From: Marchantia polymorpha subsp. ruderalis
Taxonomy: Eukaryota > Streptophyta > Marchantiopsida > Marchantiales > Marchantiaceae
Reading direction: 5' to 3'
Assembly (NCBI GenBank): GCA_037833965.1
Contig: AP031353.1
Span: 746,501 to 810,500 of the forward strand
DNA length: 64,000 bases
In this document: positions 1-12,340 of the stretch, piece after piece
Layout of the letters: each line of letters starts with the position of its first letter
Position numbering within the stretch: position 1 is the stretch's first letter
Notes under the pieces: model-generated
Databases searched by the model: none
What the model was told of the DNA's origin: nothing
What the model saw: the letters and a program-made list of their open reading frames with translations, nothing else
Translations under genes and position numbers: made by a program

Positions 1-1171
1 TCTAAACAGGTCCTTATCGACAAAGTCCCTACTGAATACTGAAGCAAAAATTTAACTCTAGACGAAGGGAATACTGATTCCCGTGAAATCTGAAACTTGC
101 CCACTGAGCGACTGTCATTGAACTCATCGACAATTATGATGATCATCGTGCAGAAGCATGAAGCTTCCTAGCTCAACATATTTCAAACAGACCTACTGAG
201 CTGCTGTGAGTGCATTGGTCAAGTGACAACGCGAGCGTGGAGCACAGCACAAGCAATTGAAATATCGAAGGCTCTGACTTCCCCACACCACATGGAAAAT
301 GCTGACTAGGTTACAGCATTGACTATATTCAAGCTTGTCTAGCCTGTTAGTAGTGTGCAAGTAGACAACCGGGCCTATACAAACATGACCGCCCTTGATC
401 AGGAGCACCACTAACAACTTGCGTGCTGGACAGCTTTAGACTTTTGACTATCATTGTACCAGGAATACACAGGACGTACTCTTTAGGGAGCCCATCTCCT
501 TCCTGTGAAATAAATCCCGTATTTTAGTATCGTGAAGTCTTGAAAAGTTTGAGCTTTCTACGCTGTTCCAATGAGAAGAAGCCAAACTCACTTTCAACAA
601 GACAAGATAAATATGGTCTAACGTTGACTATTGAGCTTTAAAACCCAATCGAGTTCAAATGGTCCACGTTAGACGATAATCAGTCTTCCTTACTAGCAAG
701 ATGAGACATACCGAGAGATTAAGCTGAAAATTTAGTCATGCTTCAGCTTTCCACAGTATATCATCTTGGAAGTATAATAATCAGACACATCGTAAAGTAG
801 GTAATGAACGGCTGTTGACAATGATCGCTGGTACTCCTAGAGCCATACTAGAAAACTTCAGTTCCATTAACTAACCAAACAGAACTTCCGATCCATGGGT
901 GTCGCACAAGATGCATACTCGAAATGTATACACGAGGACAAATTTTCATTCATTCAGGACCTAGTGACAACAGCTCTCATAATGGCTTGATTGTGTACTC
1001 ACAAAAAAATGCAGCCATTGCTCAAGGTTTTTGGTTAATCTGTAGATCGAACTGCAGGCCTATAGGTGCCTTAAGGGTCATCTGAATGCTTAACCGGCGC
1101 AGAAGCACAAAAACGGAGGGCAAAAAAGTATCGAAGGTAGTGGTGAGGGGGGGGGGGAATTTATATCGTAC
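1..1171 (-). other. Intron (and downstream part) of the CRLK-like kinase gene
   Basis: After the kinase exon ending at 1172 there is a GT donor, and no further kinase exon can be found down to the window edge. The family normally continues with the C-lobe and a short basic tail (a conserved RKRPxMRDI block). I looked for that block on the minus strand here and did not see it, so the remaining exon or exons probably lie beyond position 1. A run of about a dozen G's lies near 1147-1157. Nothing else recognisable. Confidence 0.5.
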
Positions 1172-4115
1172 CAGGTGGACATAGTCCATGAGTCCTTGCT
1201 GTGGATTTCGTGCAGTTATGAGTTCGAATAAAAGAACTCCAAAGCTATACACATCACTTTTCTCGGTAAAGTTGTTGGTGGACACATACTCAGGATCAAC
1301 ATAGCCGAAAGTTCCCTTCACACCTGACACAAAAGAATGTGTACTGGCTTCTTTGGACAAGCCAAAATCCGCAACCTACAAGGCATCCACGATAAACTTT
1401 TCTTATCCACGGTGATGACATCGAGATGTAAAGGAGACTACTGGAACATTGGTAACAACTTTGAAGTTTGAAGGCTCAACTAGATGACATCATGGCAATT
1501 CTCTTTTGCAACTGAGAACTAACCCACCACAACGTACCCTGGCTGTCATTGATACATCTAGAAGAATATTCGCCGATTTTATGTCACGATGGATAACAGG
1601 TGGGACAGCCTGCAGCAGCCAGATCATGCGTGAGAAAACATATTAGGTCAATAGCAATTCGCCTTTAAAAGTACAGATAATATCCGTTATGCACGGCAGA
1701 TGATAAATTGCACCTCACGCCCGTTAATTCGGAATCCAAAAAAATACTAAATCAGCATGTACTGCTCTTGAACAAGCAATACATGCTGATTTAGTATTTT
1801 TTGAATTTTTTGAAGGAGCAATTACGACGGATGCAGTCGACCAAATTGCACACACGAACACAAGCTCACAGGCAAGCAACATAATGTTTTGACACGAAAT
1901 TGAACAGACTATGCGATGCAAAGTAAGAAAGATTTCCAGTGAAAGTGTCCTGTAGTGAACTTCGAGACCATCCAAAACAGAAATATAGCAATTAGCATAC
2001 CCCTTCGTGAAGATACTCCAAGCCTCTTGAGACGTCTTGAGCTATGCGAACTCTATTTTCCCAGCTCAATGGCTCTCCAGTTTGATCTGCGGCGTAGCCA
2101 GAATCTAAAAGTTAAGCAACCGCAACACGGCTTTCGTTGAAAATATCTGAATACGGGACATATACCAAGTAATTCACGTCTTCACTGTACCGTACCTCAC
2201 ACAATTTACATACTCTCGACCTCCGGGTTTCAAACTAACATAGAGCTATTTCGAAGCAAATGGTCATGATAACGAACTAGGACTAATCTTCGACACCCAC
2301 AAAATATCCAAAATTTCCACGTAATGGCCCCAATCACCAATAATTCTGATGAAGATGTGGATCGGAAATTCCCATAGACTCCTCAGGAAAAGTTGCAGAC
2401 AGTAGCCATAAGAGAACTACACAGTAAACTGTAACAAACAAACAAAAAATCCTGTCCTCAAACAAATAAAAATCCTCCACAGCAGCACGCTAAAGAACAG
2501 TTTTCGCAAGGATTATTAATTCCTCTAGTGGTTGGATTCAAAAGTTACCACCTCTCGAATAATAAAGGGCTCAAGAAACAAACAGACAAACATACCATAG
2601 AGCCAGCCAGCTAAGCTGCCATTGGTCATGAACTCGTAGACCAGCATTCGTTGTCCTCGTTCGGCACAATATCCAACTAGATTAACTAGATTTCGATGAT
2701 GTAGCCTCCCCAAGAGCATAACCTAACGCATCCAAGAACACGAGTTGAACTCGTCAAAAAAATATATACTCAAACTTTTAACATAGTACAGGAAACCCTT
2801 TCTCAATGAAACCTCGAAATTCTGTGGACAATGAGAAAATAGAAAAACCCAAAATCTTCATAACAATACTTCTTCCATAGCAAATGCTACAAGTGACTAG
2901 ATTGGCACAATGAGTGTCCTATAGATCACTCTCGTATAAAAGAAAAGGACGAAACGCTCTTAACAAATTGGTTAGATTCATAGAGTTTCTAAACACAACT
3001 GGCATTCCTCCACATAATAAGGACAACTGAAGTAACACTCCAGGTACCTCACACGAATTGCAGTGACTGAGCTTGCTTGAGAATTCTACGCTCTAAGAAC
3101 ATGATGAGAATCTGGGATGCTATTTCGAAAACAATGGGATTCTCCAACTTCAGTCTTCTTTCATTCTTAACTTTAGCTCAAGTTCACTGTTGAGTAATCT
3201 CTGCACTATACTACTCCCGGACATCCCCGTCCAAGCAACCCAATCATTGCTGTTTAGGGTGTTCTCACAGATATGTGAGCTTTAAAGAGGTTTACCTTGT
3301 CATATGATCGTAATCATGCAGAAAGATATTTCGGATAGCGAAAGTGGGAGCACAAAACAGTTGCAGAATGGCCAGGATAAGAGTTATTTATAAGGTCAGC
3401 TACCTCTGTTTGAAATTCTTTCTCGCCTTGCTTCGAGTAGCTTGAAAGGACTTTCACGGCCAATGTTGTGGCTGATGGTTGCAGTATAGCTTTATACACA
3501 GGGCCGAAGGCACCCTGGCCCAGCAAGGCTGTAAAGTTATTCGTTGCCTTCTTGAGCTCTCTGCAGTTGAAAAGCATGAGAATAAGCTACGGTCATGCTG
3601 AAATCACATCCAGAATGACTCCACGAAAGGAGAGGAAAGTTGAACTATATTGTTGACAAAGCCATGAAACCTTTGGAAATAATCTTTAACACAAAATAAC
3701 CCATGGGGCCGACCCTCGCCGTCAGCACTCACCCGTAGCTGAACTTCGTTACTCCGGAGCTTGCAAGAAACCTCTCGCTGCTGCCGAACCATGACGAAAA
3801 TAGAGTATTTGCATAGTGTCCGGTAGAAGGTGATTCTTTCCCCAGGTTAGAGTCAGACAGTATAGTGCTAGAATTGACGCCATTCACCCTGATAGGTAGT
3901 GATAGTCCTCTGCGCTCACTGCCATCTTTGCTCGTTTTCTTTTTCCATCGACAGCACAATAATACACAGACAGCTAGAAGCACTCCAACGAATACTCCTA
4001 TAGAAATGCCAATAATCACTCCGGTGGAGAGTTGGTTGTCCTCCTTGGCAGTTGTGGTGCTATTCGATGGTGTTGTGTCTTTCAAAATCCGTGACAGCTC
4101 TCTACCTGCCATCAT
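1172..4115 (-). CDS. CRLK1-like: Receptor-like kinase, CRLK1/CRLK2 type (partial, 3' end outside window)
   Basis: Calcium/calmodulin-regulated receptor-like kinase family; Arabidopsis CRLK1 sits at the plasma membrane and acts in cold signalling upstream of MEKK1. Six exons read by eye: 4115-3733, 3560-3404, 2722-2596, 2086-2001, 1609-1538, 1375-1172, all with GT-AG borders and matching phases (343 codons). Order: short outer part, one membrane helix (about residues 32-55), basic stop-transfer, then the kinase. Visible kinase motifs are the LGQGAFGPV loop (about 141), the lysine in [17 protein letters not shown] (about 258), DFG (about 278), [10 protein letters not shown] and [14 protein letters not shown]. 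The start is one of two adjacent ATGs (4115 or 4112). A TTTCTGCAG acceptor lies just before them, so a 5' UTR intron is likely. Calmodulin binding is family knowledge, not shown here. Kinase key residues are intact; the last exon or exons are missing from the window. Confidence 0.9.
1739..1802. repeat. Perfect 23-bp foldback in a kinase intron
   Basis: Arms 1739-1761 and 1780-1802 are exact reverse complements (core AATACTAAATCAGCATGTA), with an 18-nt loop that itself partly pairs. It lies in the intron between the exons at 2001 and 1609. It could be a small MITE-type foldback, a young miRNA-like hairpin or an intronic structure; the sequence does not decide. Confidence 0.8.
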
Positions 4116-5760
4116 CTGCAGAAACCTTTCAAAGATCAGTTACTCGGAAGCACATAGAACACAATATCGAAATGGCAACAGTGAGCTCCTTAGGAGCATA
4201 CTTGGTAACTCACAAGCAAAGGTTCACAACGAGAAAATGAAGATATTATATCTGCATTTTGAGGGCAAGCATGCTAATCGGAAGGGCAAATTGTAATCAT
4301 AACAATGCTCTCATTGGTAACATTTAATTCGCCTTTCTTTTTTCAAAAAGACATAAGCTTTGGCCAACAGGTGCATGGCATCAAATGATTCGGTAAACCG
4401 GAAAAACTCAATGCAGAGATACAAAGCTCATCCATTCTAGGAGCAAACAAACGTCGACTTATCAAGACGTTGTAACAAGCATCAAGTTGCGTTTGAAACT
4501 AAGGCTCCACTTATCACTCGTAGTTTTGACTAGGAGTCGACTTCCTTCGTGGAGACCTCGTAGCAGAGGTGATGGCTAGAGCTCTACATCTCTTAGAACC
4601 TTATTCTGATAGGCAGATAAGATTCTGAAACAGGAGAAAGGTCATGTTTTAGAGTCCTCCATCCTGCTGCACACAATTCGAGGTCCGTGTTTACAGGGGA
4701 AAGAAATCCAGAAGTGCAAATACTCAAGGACAAGAGAGCCGCGTCTAATTTCCAATTAGATTACTTACTCTGAAGAAGCGACCTAAGGGTAACCGTAACT
4801 TCAGAAAGAGCTATCATTACAACAAGAAACTCAGTGGTTTTTCCTTGAATCCTAACGAGCTGTGTCTCCAGCAAGAACACTTACTCATCAGCAGAGAGAG
4901 GTCGATAGATTAAGACGATAGCAACATCTGATTGTCAAATTAATTCTACACAATCAACATTGCTGACCTCATGGGTCAAAGGTGGGTTGCGCAGCTCGGA
5001 GAGACAATCCAGTGCAAAGATTATCTCGGACAAGCGCTAAAGGTGAAGGCAAAATGAGTAAAGTCTTCACTCAGACTCCGCTATTCTCAAAAGCGACTTG
5101 CTCCTCGGCGAGACTACTACATCGTCACGGCATCTGGAATTCCTTGATTATGACAGTTTACAAGCTCCAAAAAGCGTCACATTGTTGAAAAACGCTGGGC
5201 TTTCGAACTGATCTACTGTGTGGAGACTAGGCAGCGTGCTTGAGACAGAGTCTAGTGCACTCCCTTCGAGGTCGTGCACTGCGGGATCTTACAAACACAA
5301 ATTTGCCAGGTTCGAAGGTTTAAGATTTGGGCTAATATCAGCGTGGTCCGACAGGATTGTGCCGGGGGAGTAAACTGTCGTTTTGTGAAGTCCGGCATTT
5401 CTCGAGGGGTTGTGTTACACAAGAACTTCGGGGACCACGCTCCTCGAAGGCGGACTTGCTTCCAGACTCGTCACCAATTTCCATCCAAGAGCAGGATCGC
5501 GATAATTGTTTCGGGAGAACTTGCGACTCTCATCAATTTCTCTCGACAGGCAAAGATGGTGCAAGGCCGAGAGGAAGTGAGAGCAGGACGCACTCACTAC
5601 ATCAAAAAGAAAGACACTTCAATCCTCAAGTCGATCGTAGTAAGAGTCTGCAGCGGTCCCGAGGGCAGAACAGGAGAGACTCCTCCACAATCTAAGCTGG
5701 AGCGAAATCGCCACCTATCCTCCACCGTCATCCTTGCGCACCTCTCATCCCGTATCAAAT
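4116..5760. other. Region upstream of the kinase start; no gene seen
   Basis: Mixed-composition DNA with only short, stop-broken frames. Because an intron acceptor abuts the kinase ATG, part of this is probably a 5' UTR intron of that gene on the minus strand. No coding exon recognised on either strand. Confidence 0.4.
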
Positions 5761-8350
5761 GCTCACTCTAGCCCTACCATCGATCCTCAGACATTTTAAA
5801 GCTCCCATCCTCTAACGCGCTCGGAGATCATCGCCTTCATCACCATCTCCGCGACCAACGACGACGAAGAAGTCCAATCCTGCGCTCCGCGCGGCTGATC
5901 TGCACTTCCCCCCAGACAGCGAGAATAACTCGCGAACCACGCCAAATCCACCTCCAATCCACTCAATTTGCAAAACCCAAAGAAGCCCGACTCTCGACCA
6001 GCAGCAGCAGCTCCACCACCACCACCTCCTCCTCCTCCTCCTCCGACTTCAAGACCTTGCATGATCTGGCTTATCTACCACCGAAGCTCGTTCAACTCCT
6101 CCTCCCCCTCCTCCTCCTTGCTCTTCCTCGAGAGTAGGAAAAATAATGCTGCAGCCAAATTTGCTCGCTTTCGCGCCCGCGCGCCAGAAGGACAGTCGTC
6201 GAAGTCGAAGAGCAGCAGCGGCAGCCCCCGCGGAAGAGCGTTTGCTCGAGCTCCTGCTCTCGCTCATCGGCCCCCTCTCTCGCCCCGCTCCTCCTCTAGC
6301 CCCGGAAGGCTCTTCTCGCTCCTTCTCTCTCTCTCTCTGTCTCGATCCCGGTCCTCGGCTCCTGCCCCCGCGCCCCCGCGCCCCTGCTCGCACGCTCCCA
6401 GAGACCGACCGTCCCGGCTTGACTGCCAGTCGTCGTCCTGCTCTCTCTGCGTCGGAGACCGACAATCGACCGTTGCGGGCACTGGCTCGCGGCCGCTTGG
6501 CTTGCCTTCTCCCCGCTGGGCGTCGCGCCGGGGGAGAGGCACAGCGGTCGTCTAGTTTGTTTTTTCCTCGTCTCCGTGGCCGGAAGTTGCAGCCGGCCGG
6601 GCACGGCGGGCTGAGGTCGGGGCAGCGTTTACCAGGTCCCGGCTCCACGAACATCGAGCGCAGGCACGGACGAACGCGGTTTGGCCTGGCCCTCTGCCGT
6701 CCCTCGTTGCTCCCGGTGACGGTGACATTAGTAAGACTGCTCCCCACCCTCTGCAGCGCGGTCAGACGATCAGTCGGGCGGGCAGGGGGTCGGTCAGAGG
6801 ATCTGTGACCATCAGTCCGAGTCAGTCGACTGTCGATCCGTAGAGGAGGAGTAGAACGACTGCACTGCAGAGGCAACCGAGTTTCCGTACGTGCCGTAAA
6901 TGTCTGAAGTGGTCCGGCGGTGGTGGTGGTGGTGCGATGTGATCCGATCTCCCTGGCAACGATAACCGCAGTTGAAGTCCGCACCGGGTCGCTGCGCGAG
7001 GCCACGCTCGCACGAACGCACCTCACCCTGGCTTCACCTCACCTCACCTCGCCTCGGGTTATCTGCCTACAGCAGCTGCATCATTAACCATCATCATCGG
7101 CATCTGGATCACCATCGACGGCCCACAGCGCGGCCACCTGCACCGCAGCATATTCCTCCATCAATTGTCCTGTGTATTCCATCGTGACACAAGGTGTCGA
7201 GACCCCCTCACGAATTTGGTATTTCGGCCCTTTGTATTTTTCTCAATTAAGACGGCTGACTGTCGCAGGGGAGCGCTTTTCTCCGAGGCACTAGACCGCC
7301 CTGAATCGAGTGGGTAAAGTCCCAGGAGATTCTCGCTGCGTTCGTCCGTCGATCGAAGTGCATCGCAGGGCCCAGCGCGCGGGGCTTGACTTAACCGACC
7401 CTCGGGTGGGCCACCCGAGCAAAGGAAACCGGACAGAAGGGAGTGAGTGAATGGAAGGCGGTCCGACCCAGTTCGAGTGCCTTACTTTCTACGCTTGTGT
7501 ATATAATTAAACGCATTAATTTTGGCCCCCCGGAAAATTATCGTGGTCCTCGGATTCCCGTGACAAACTCTGCCAGCCGAACGACGACGCTCCATCTCAA
7601 TCTCATCACTCCCGACTCCCCGCCTCGGCAAAACGTCCGCGAGACCGATCAGTGGACGGACCCGCTAACTCGCCTGCGTCATCGGTCCACTTGGCGAACT
7701 CGGGCTGACTTGGAAGAACTCCACCTCTCCCCGTCATCCTGATCGCGAAAAGCAGTCGCAGTCTCATCGACGAACCACAGTAACACTCGACGGTTAGCGA
7801 GCGGAGGTGCGGACTTGCATGAGCGTTCTTCCGATCTTCGACGTCAAATCGGCCGACGCGTGTACCCGTGCAGCTGAAAGTCTGTCATTCGTATGGTCAC
7901 TAGAGTCAAATGGTCGTCGAGGGCAAGTGCGCGAGACCTACTCCTGTTTGCCTACTCGCTCTACGGCATCGGGTCTTGGGAAGCGGAATGTCGACGAAGT
8001 CAAAGTGCGATGAGATGACACCAAGTAGTCCAGCAAAAAGCAATCTACCACGTCTCCCCGCTAGCAAAAGGGATGGATATGCCGTGAGACGAGAGCATCC
8101 TCGTTTCGCGATTCGGAATAGCATGACGGAGTAGGGCTGGGACCGTAGTAAAGACGGAGACATATACAGCCCAGTGGATCGCAGGGTAGGTGCTTGACTT
8201 GGTAGCCGTACTTTATATTGTAGGGGAGAATTTCGGTACAGTGCTGTAACCAACGCAGGGAATCATCCGAACACTCCGACTCGATCTCCAACGGATAATT
8301 ATCCCGTGTGTAACTTACCGGTCATTCCCGGTTGCCTCTTATCCAGCAGA
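5761..8350. other. GC-rich, pyrimidine-rich block; probable promoter/5' leader, no protein gene
   Basis: GC-rich block with simple repeats: CCA/CCT triplets near 6010-6050, a CT run near 6318-6345, GGT triplets near 6918-6935 and CACCT repeats near 7025-7055. Long open frames on both strands (one of 325 codons on the minus strand) start only at GTG or TTG and encode Pro/Arg/Ser- or Gly-rich low complexity, as expected by chance at high GC. The upper strand is CT-rich, so RNA of the minus-strand kinase would be GA-rich. The same arrangement occurs upstream of the PP2C gene. I infer a transcription start region, most simply of the kinase gene, but no start site is identified. Confidence 0.4.
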
Positions 8351-9244
8351 GAACATGATCACGTTCGTTCTGCGGGTTTGTGCTGTGTTTCGCGGGCTAG
8401 GTTTCTTTACTAACCTATGGACCAGTGGGCGACATTCGGTGTTAGTCATATTGCGGTACCTGGATACTAGCAGCATTCCTAAAAGCTACTTTCTGCTGAG
8501 AATAATTTCAAACATTTTGCCCCAGCCTCTCCTATCCGTTGCCAGGTGCAGACCACTTGTAGAGGGAAAATGTTTGGACTGGAAAGTGCCTGATTTTCAT
8601 ATCTTATTGGTTTATCAGTTTTAGATGTGATAAGTTAAAAAAGTCACGCAGGTACAATTCTGGAAAGCAGATTTATATTGAACAAAAAAAAAACTTCATT
8701 CTCATCCAGTGTGAACTTTTTTCATTATTTACAGTCTAGGCAGATTTGAAAGTAGCTCATGCTTTGATGAATCATGATTTCAAAATAGGAAATACATCAT
8801 TTCATGATCAAAATCAATATGGGTTACCAAAGGTTCAGATCCTCTTCTCGCATGTGATAAAAAATTGAGGTAATTTTGAGTAAAAGAAGAACAAATTTAG
8901 TACTGTTACCGTGTTTTCCTAAACAATTGTAAATCTACCTTATAAAGAGCACAAGATTTATTGAAAAAGATTTCGATGTCTACCTGGTATGGCTCATGAT
9001 TCATACTGTACACTCACAGCATGCCTAAAATCCAATATCACTCAAAAGTATGAAGTTAAAACTCGCATGATGTTGCGTTGAAGGTCTACCTACTTTGTAA
9101 ATCAATAATCGTCCATTCATTGTAATATAATATTATATAAAACCCAATCGAGCCTTAAGAAATTTGAGTCTGTATCTACACCTGAGATAAACCAAGGTGC
9201 AAACTAATCATTGCAATTTCCTATTTCAATTCAACAAATGCAAG

Positions 9245-9509
9245 AATCGGTGTCATATTACAAAACTTGCATTAAATGTAATATCTCAAATATCGGATAT
9301 GTTAAACTTGACCTTTTTACTCACCTAACTGTATTACATCCCATTTTCAAAACGCGCCATTCCTATATCCGTTCACAATCGGTGTCATATTACAAAACTT
9401 ACATTAAATGTAATATCTCAAATATCGGATATGTTAAACATGACCTTTTTACTCACCTAACTGTATTACATCCCATTTTCAACAACGCGCCATTCCTATA
9501 TCCGTTCAC
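9245..9509. repeat. Two-copy tandem duplication, 132-bp unit
   Basis: Unit 1 is 9245-9376 and unit 2 is 9377-9509. They differ at only about five positions, including a short insertion near the end of unit 2, so the duplication is young compared with the surrounding sequence. Each unit contains the stretch AATATCGGATATGTTAAAC. Confidence 0.95.
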
Positions 9510-10797
9510 AATAGCACACGCTTGTTACTATAACCTCTGTTCACAACAAGGAGCACCAGTGATACGTTCTGGAATCATAGAGTTTTGCATGAGGTCATTG
9601 TTTTCTTGAGATGCATGGTGACCTGGGAACTGTTGTAAATTTTCATGTGAGAGAGTTCCTTAACGCACCCAAAAAAAAAAGTTGTTACAAGCGTCGATCT
9701 TATTGTTTACTGTAATTGGATATAAGAAGGGGTTCAAATTGGAAGTGGTATGGAATATATTAGGCTGCGTAAAACATGTGACTCGTGTCACATCCATTTA
9801 TTTGATTCCCGCAGACTTTCCCATTAATATGCACAGGAATCACACTTTCTTCTGTCGCATGTTTTATGTATTTTCAAACATATTATGGTATTAAGCTTCA
9901 ATGAGCAATATATATTTATACACAAGAATAAGTTTTAACATCGTCCTTGTAAGTGATCAATATCTGTCACTCAAAATTTTATTTATGATTTCTTATTTGC
10001 TGGCATGAAATACTGAGAAGCAAAGGGGAAAACAAGACTTGCTTATAGGATAGCATATACTTTTTCATTTCCTTGACTTCACGTGACTTAATTTCTATAT
10101 TTACATTCTTCGACTATCTTGATAGTTTTAGACCAACATTTTTTTTGTATTTCTTGAGTTTTTCAAGAGATAAAAAATTCAATATTCTATTAATAATCAA
10201 TAAAAAAGGGTGGAAAGCCCCCATTGGATCATAAATTATGAAATCAAACAAAAAATGGCCATTGTTTTATGCATTAACATTACAGCGAACAACCTGTTGT
10301 AACACACCTGAGTTTTTGCACACATCTAGATCAAACAATCTAAAAAAACTTACCCATTACAAAATAATCGTCTAACAATTGATTCATGTTTTATGAATTT
10401 AACTGATTTGTTATAATTTAATAAAATATTTACAATCTACACTTAACATCTAAAAAAATCATTATATGATGTTAATTCTAGTTTGATGAGCTTTCACCAA
10501 GTTTGTTGCAAACATGTCAAATCAGCATATTCTATGCATATCACAAATTTAGAATCCTATTAGTTTTTGTTTTAACGGTTAATTGGAAGCAGCCTGACCA
10601 TTTGAAACTATGTCATGTATGTTAGTTATTACATGTATAACCAATTAGTCTTGAATATACTAGATATTCTTTATATGAACACAATTACATGGCAGGTAAA
10701 TGATCATGAAGGGAGATCATCAATAGTTTGTCATACAAACAAACCATTAAAGTTGTCATCATGTTTAGTTGTTTGTGTTTCGGGTGGTAAACCAATC

Positions 10798-10819
10798 ATA
10801 TATATATATATATATATAT
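10798..10819. repeat. (AT)n microsatellite
   Basis: Eleven uninterrupted AT dinucleotides in AT-rich spacer DNA. Confidence 0.95.
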
Positions 10820-12340
10820 TGATATTGCATATAAAGTAGTTTTAAATTCATCATTTGAGTAACTAATCTGAAAGATCTGGATTTATTTAACTAAGATGAT
10901 TGATCTGATAGATGAAAAAATTATAACATTTTTAACAGCATCTTTAAAAGTATCGAAAGGTTACGATGAAAATTATTTGAAAATATTGTCATGATGAAAA
11001 AGAATAAGTCTTTACTATTATTTTTATTTTTATTATTATTTGATCCATCACAAACAGTAATTGAGATGCTTCTAACTCTTGTATTAAGTGCAAAGTCGTC
11101 TAGTTCAAAATCAAGATAAGTTTTAACTCATGAACTTTCCAGTACTTCATTTTCTGGAGAAAAAATGTAATATTCGTTTCGATTGATGAAGTAGAGTTGG
11201 ATGTCTGACATGGCTGAAAATAATCCATCACGACTTGAAAGCTCTCATCTTTTGGAGGCCAAAATGAGATAAAAGGAAATAAAACGATGTCGGAAACTTA
11301 TGGTTGTCCAAATTGTATGAGGAGTTTAAACCTTGGAAGAAGTCATGAAAAAGATTAAACGTCAACAAGCTATGGAGTAATAGATTGTACGCCTATACCA
11401 ACAACAACATGAAAGCTTAGTTCTAACCATGACGAACAAAGAAAGGAAATTTTTGGACGAAAGGAAACCGAGGGAGCAAGGAGTTATGGTAGATAAAAAG
11501 TGTGTAATGACAGTAACAATCTCTTCCTTCAAAGAGGCTGTCGAAGGGGCAAGCGAATATCTTCGCATCCTCTATCAAAGCGTGACCATCACATTTCCTG
11601 GTCCCAAGGCATAACGTGACAAGAGAGAAACCAGCAATACAGAAAAGAATCTTCACCTTTTTCTTCTTATTTTTTCCCCTAATTTAACCACCTCAGGGAT
11701 CTAGCCCTCAGGGTTTCTTCTCACCCCTTGATCGTTCAGTATTAGAACTGCAAGCAGCTAGTCCAACTAGCTTTTCAATCCCATTATTCACCAATTAATC
11801 AATTTCATTTACTCGTAATAATATTCCTGATAAGCTCCACCATTATCGATGCCGATAAGGTTTCATCATAAGCCTGGTTTTGACATGATTAGGGTGATGT
11901 CCTGTTCACGCAGACAACCCCGCTCCAATCCGCTCGTCATTCCGTCGAGCCTCAGATATGCTAATCATCACACTGCCGAGCAGAAGCTGAAGAGATTAGA
12001 TAATTCAGATTTGGAATTCACAGTAGATTTCATGCGATCGCTGGACCCGCAGTTGGCGCCAGCGGCTCGGTGGTCACACGCTTATATACACATAGGAATG
12101 ATGGCCCTGCAAGAAGAGACGAAGTATCAAACAAGCGGAATGCATGTTGAGAATCTTTCATAATTCGGCCTTTCATTTAATCATTAATTATCTTTTCAGG
12201 GAATAAAGATGATCTCTATACATATTATTTAGCATATAATAAATTTTAAGGGAATATTTTTCTAGATATATATTCATATATTTTTATGCATAAATGAATG
12301 AAATATAATCAATATTTTATTTACATTAACAGAACAGAAC

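Larger units (their letters stand above)
8351..12340. other. AT-rich intergenic region, no gene
   Basis: AT-rich and full of stops in all frames. It holds a 132-bp tandem duplication and an AT dinucleotide run, listed separately. A 104-codon ATG frame at 11849-12163 (plus) matches nothing I know and has no supporting exon structure. Confidence 0.5.

Noticed and set aside
6049-7026. 325-codon minus-strand frame and overlapping plus-strand Pro-rich frames
   Set aside because: They start only at GTG or TTG, overlap on both strands, and have low-complexity Pro/Arg/Gly composition explained by GC-rich simple repeats.
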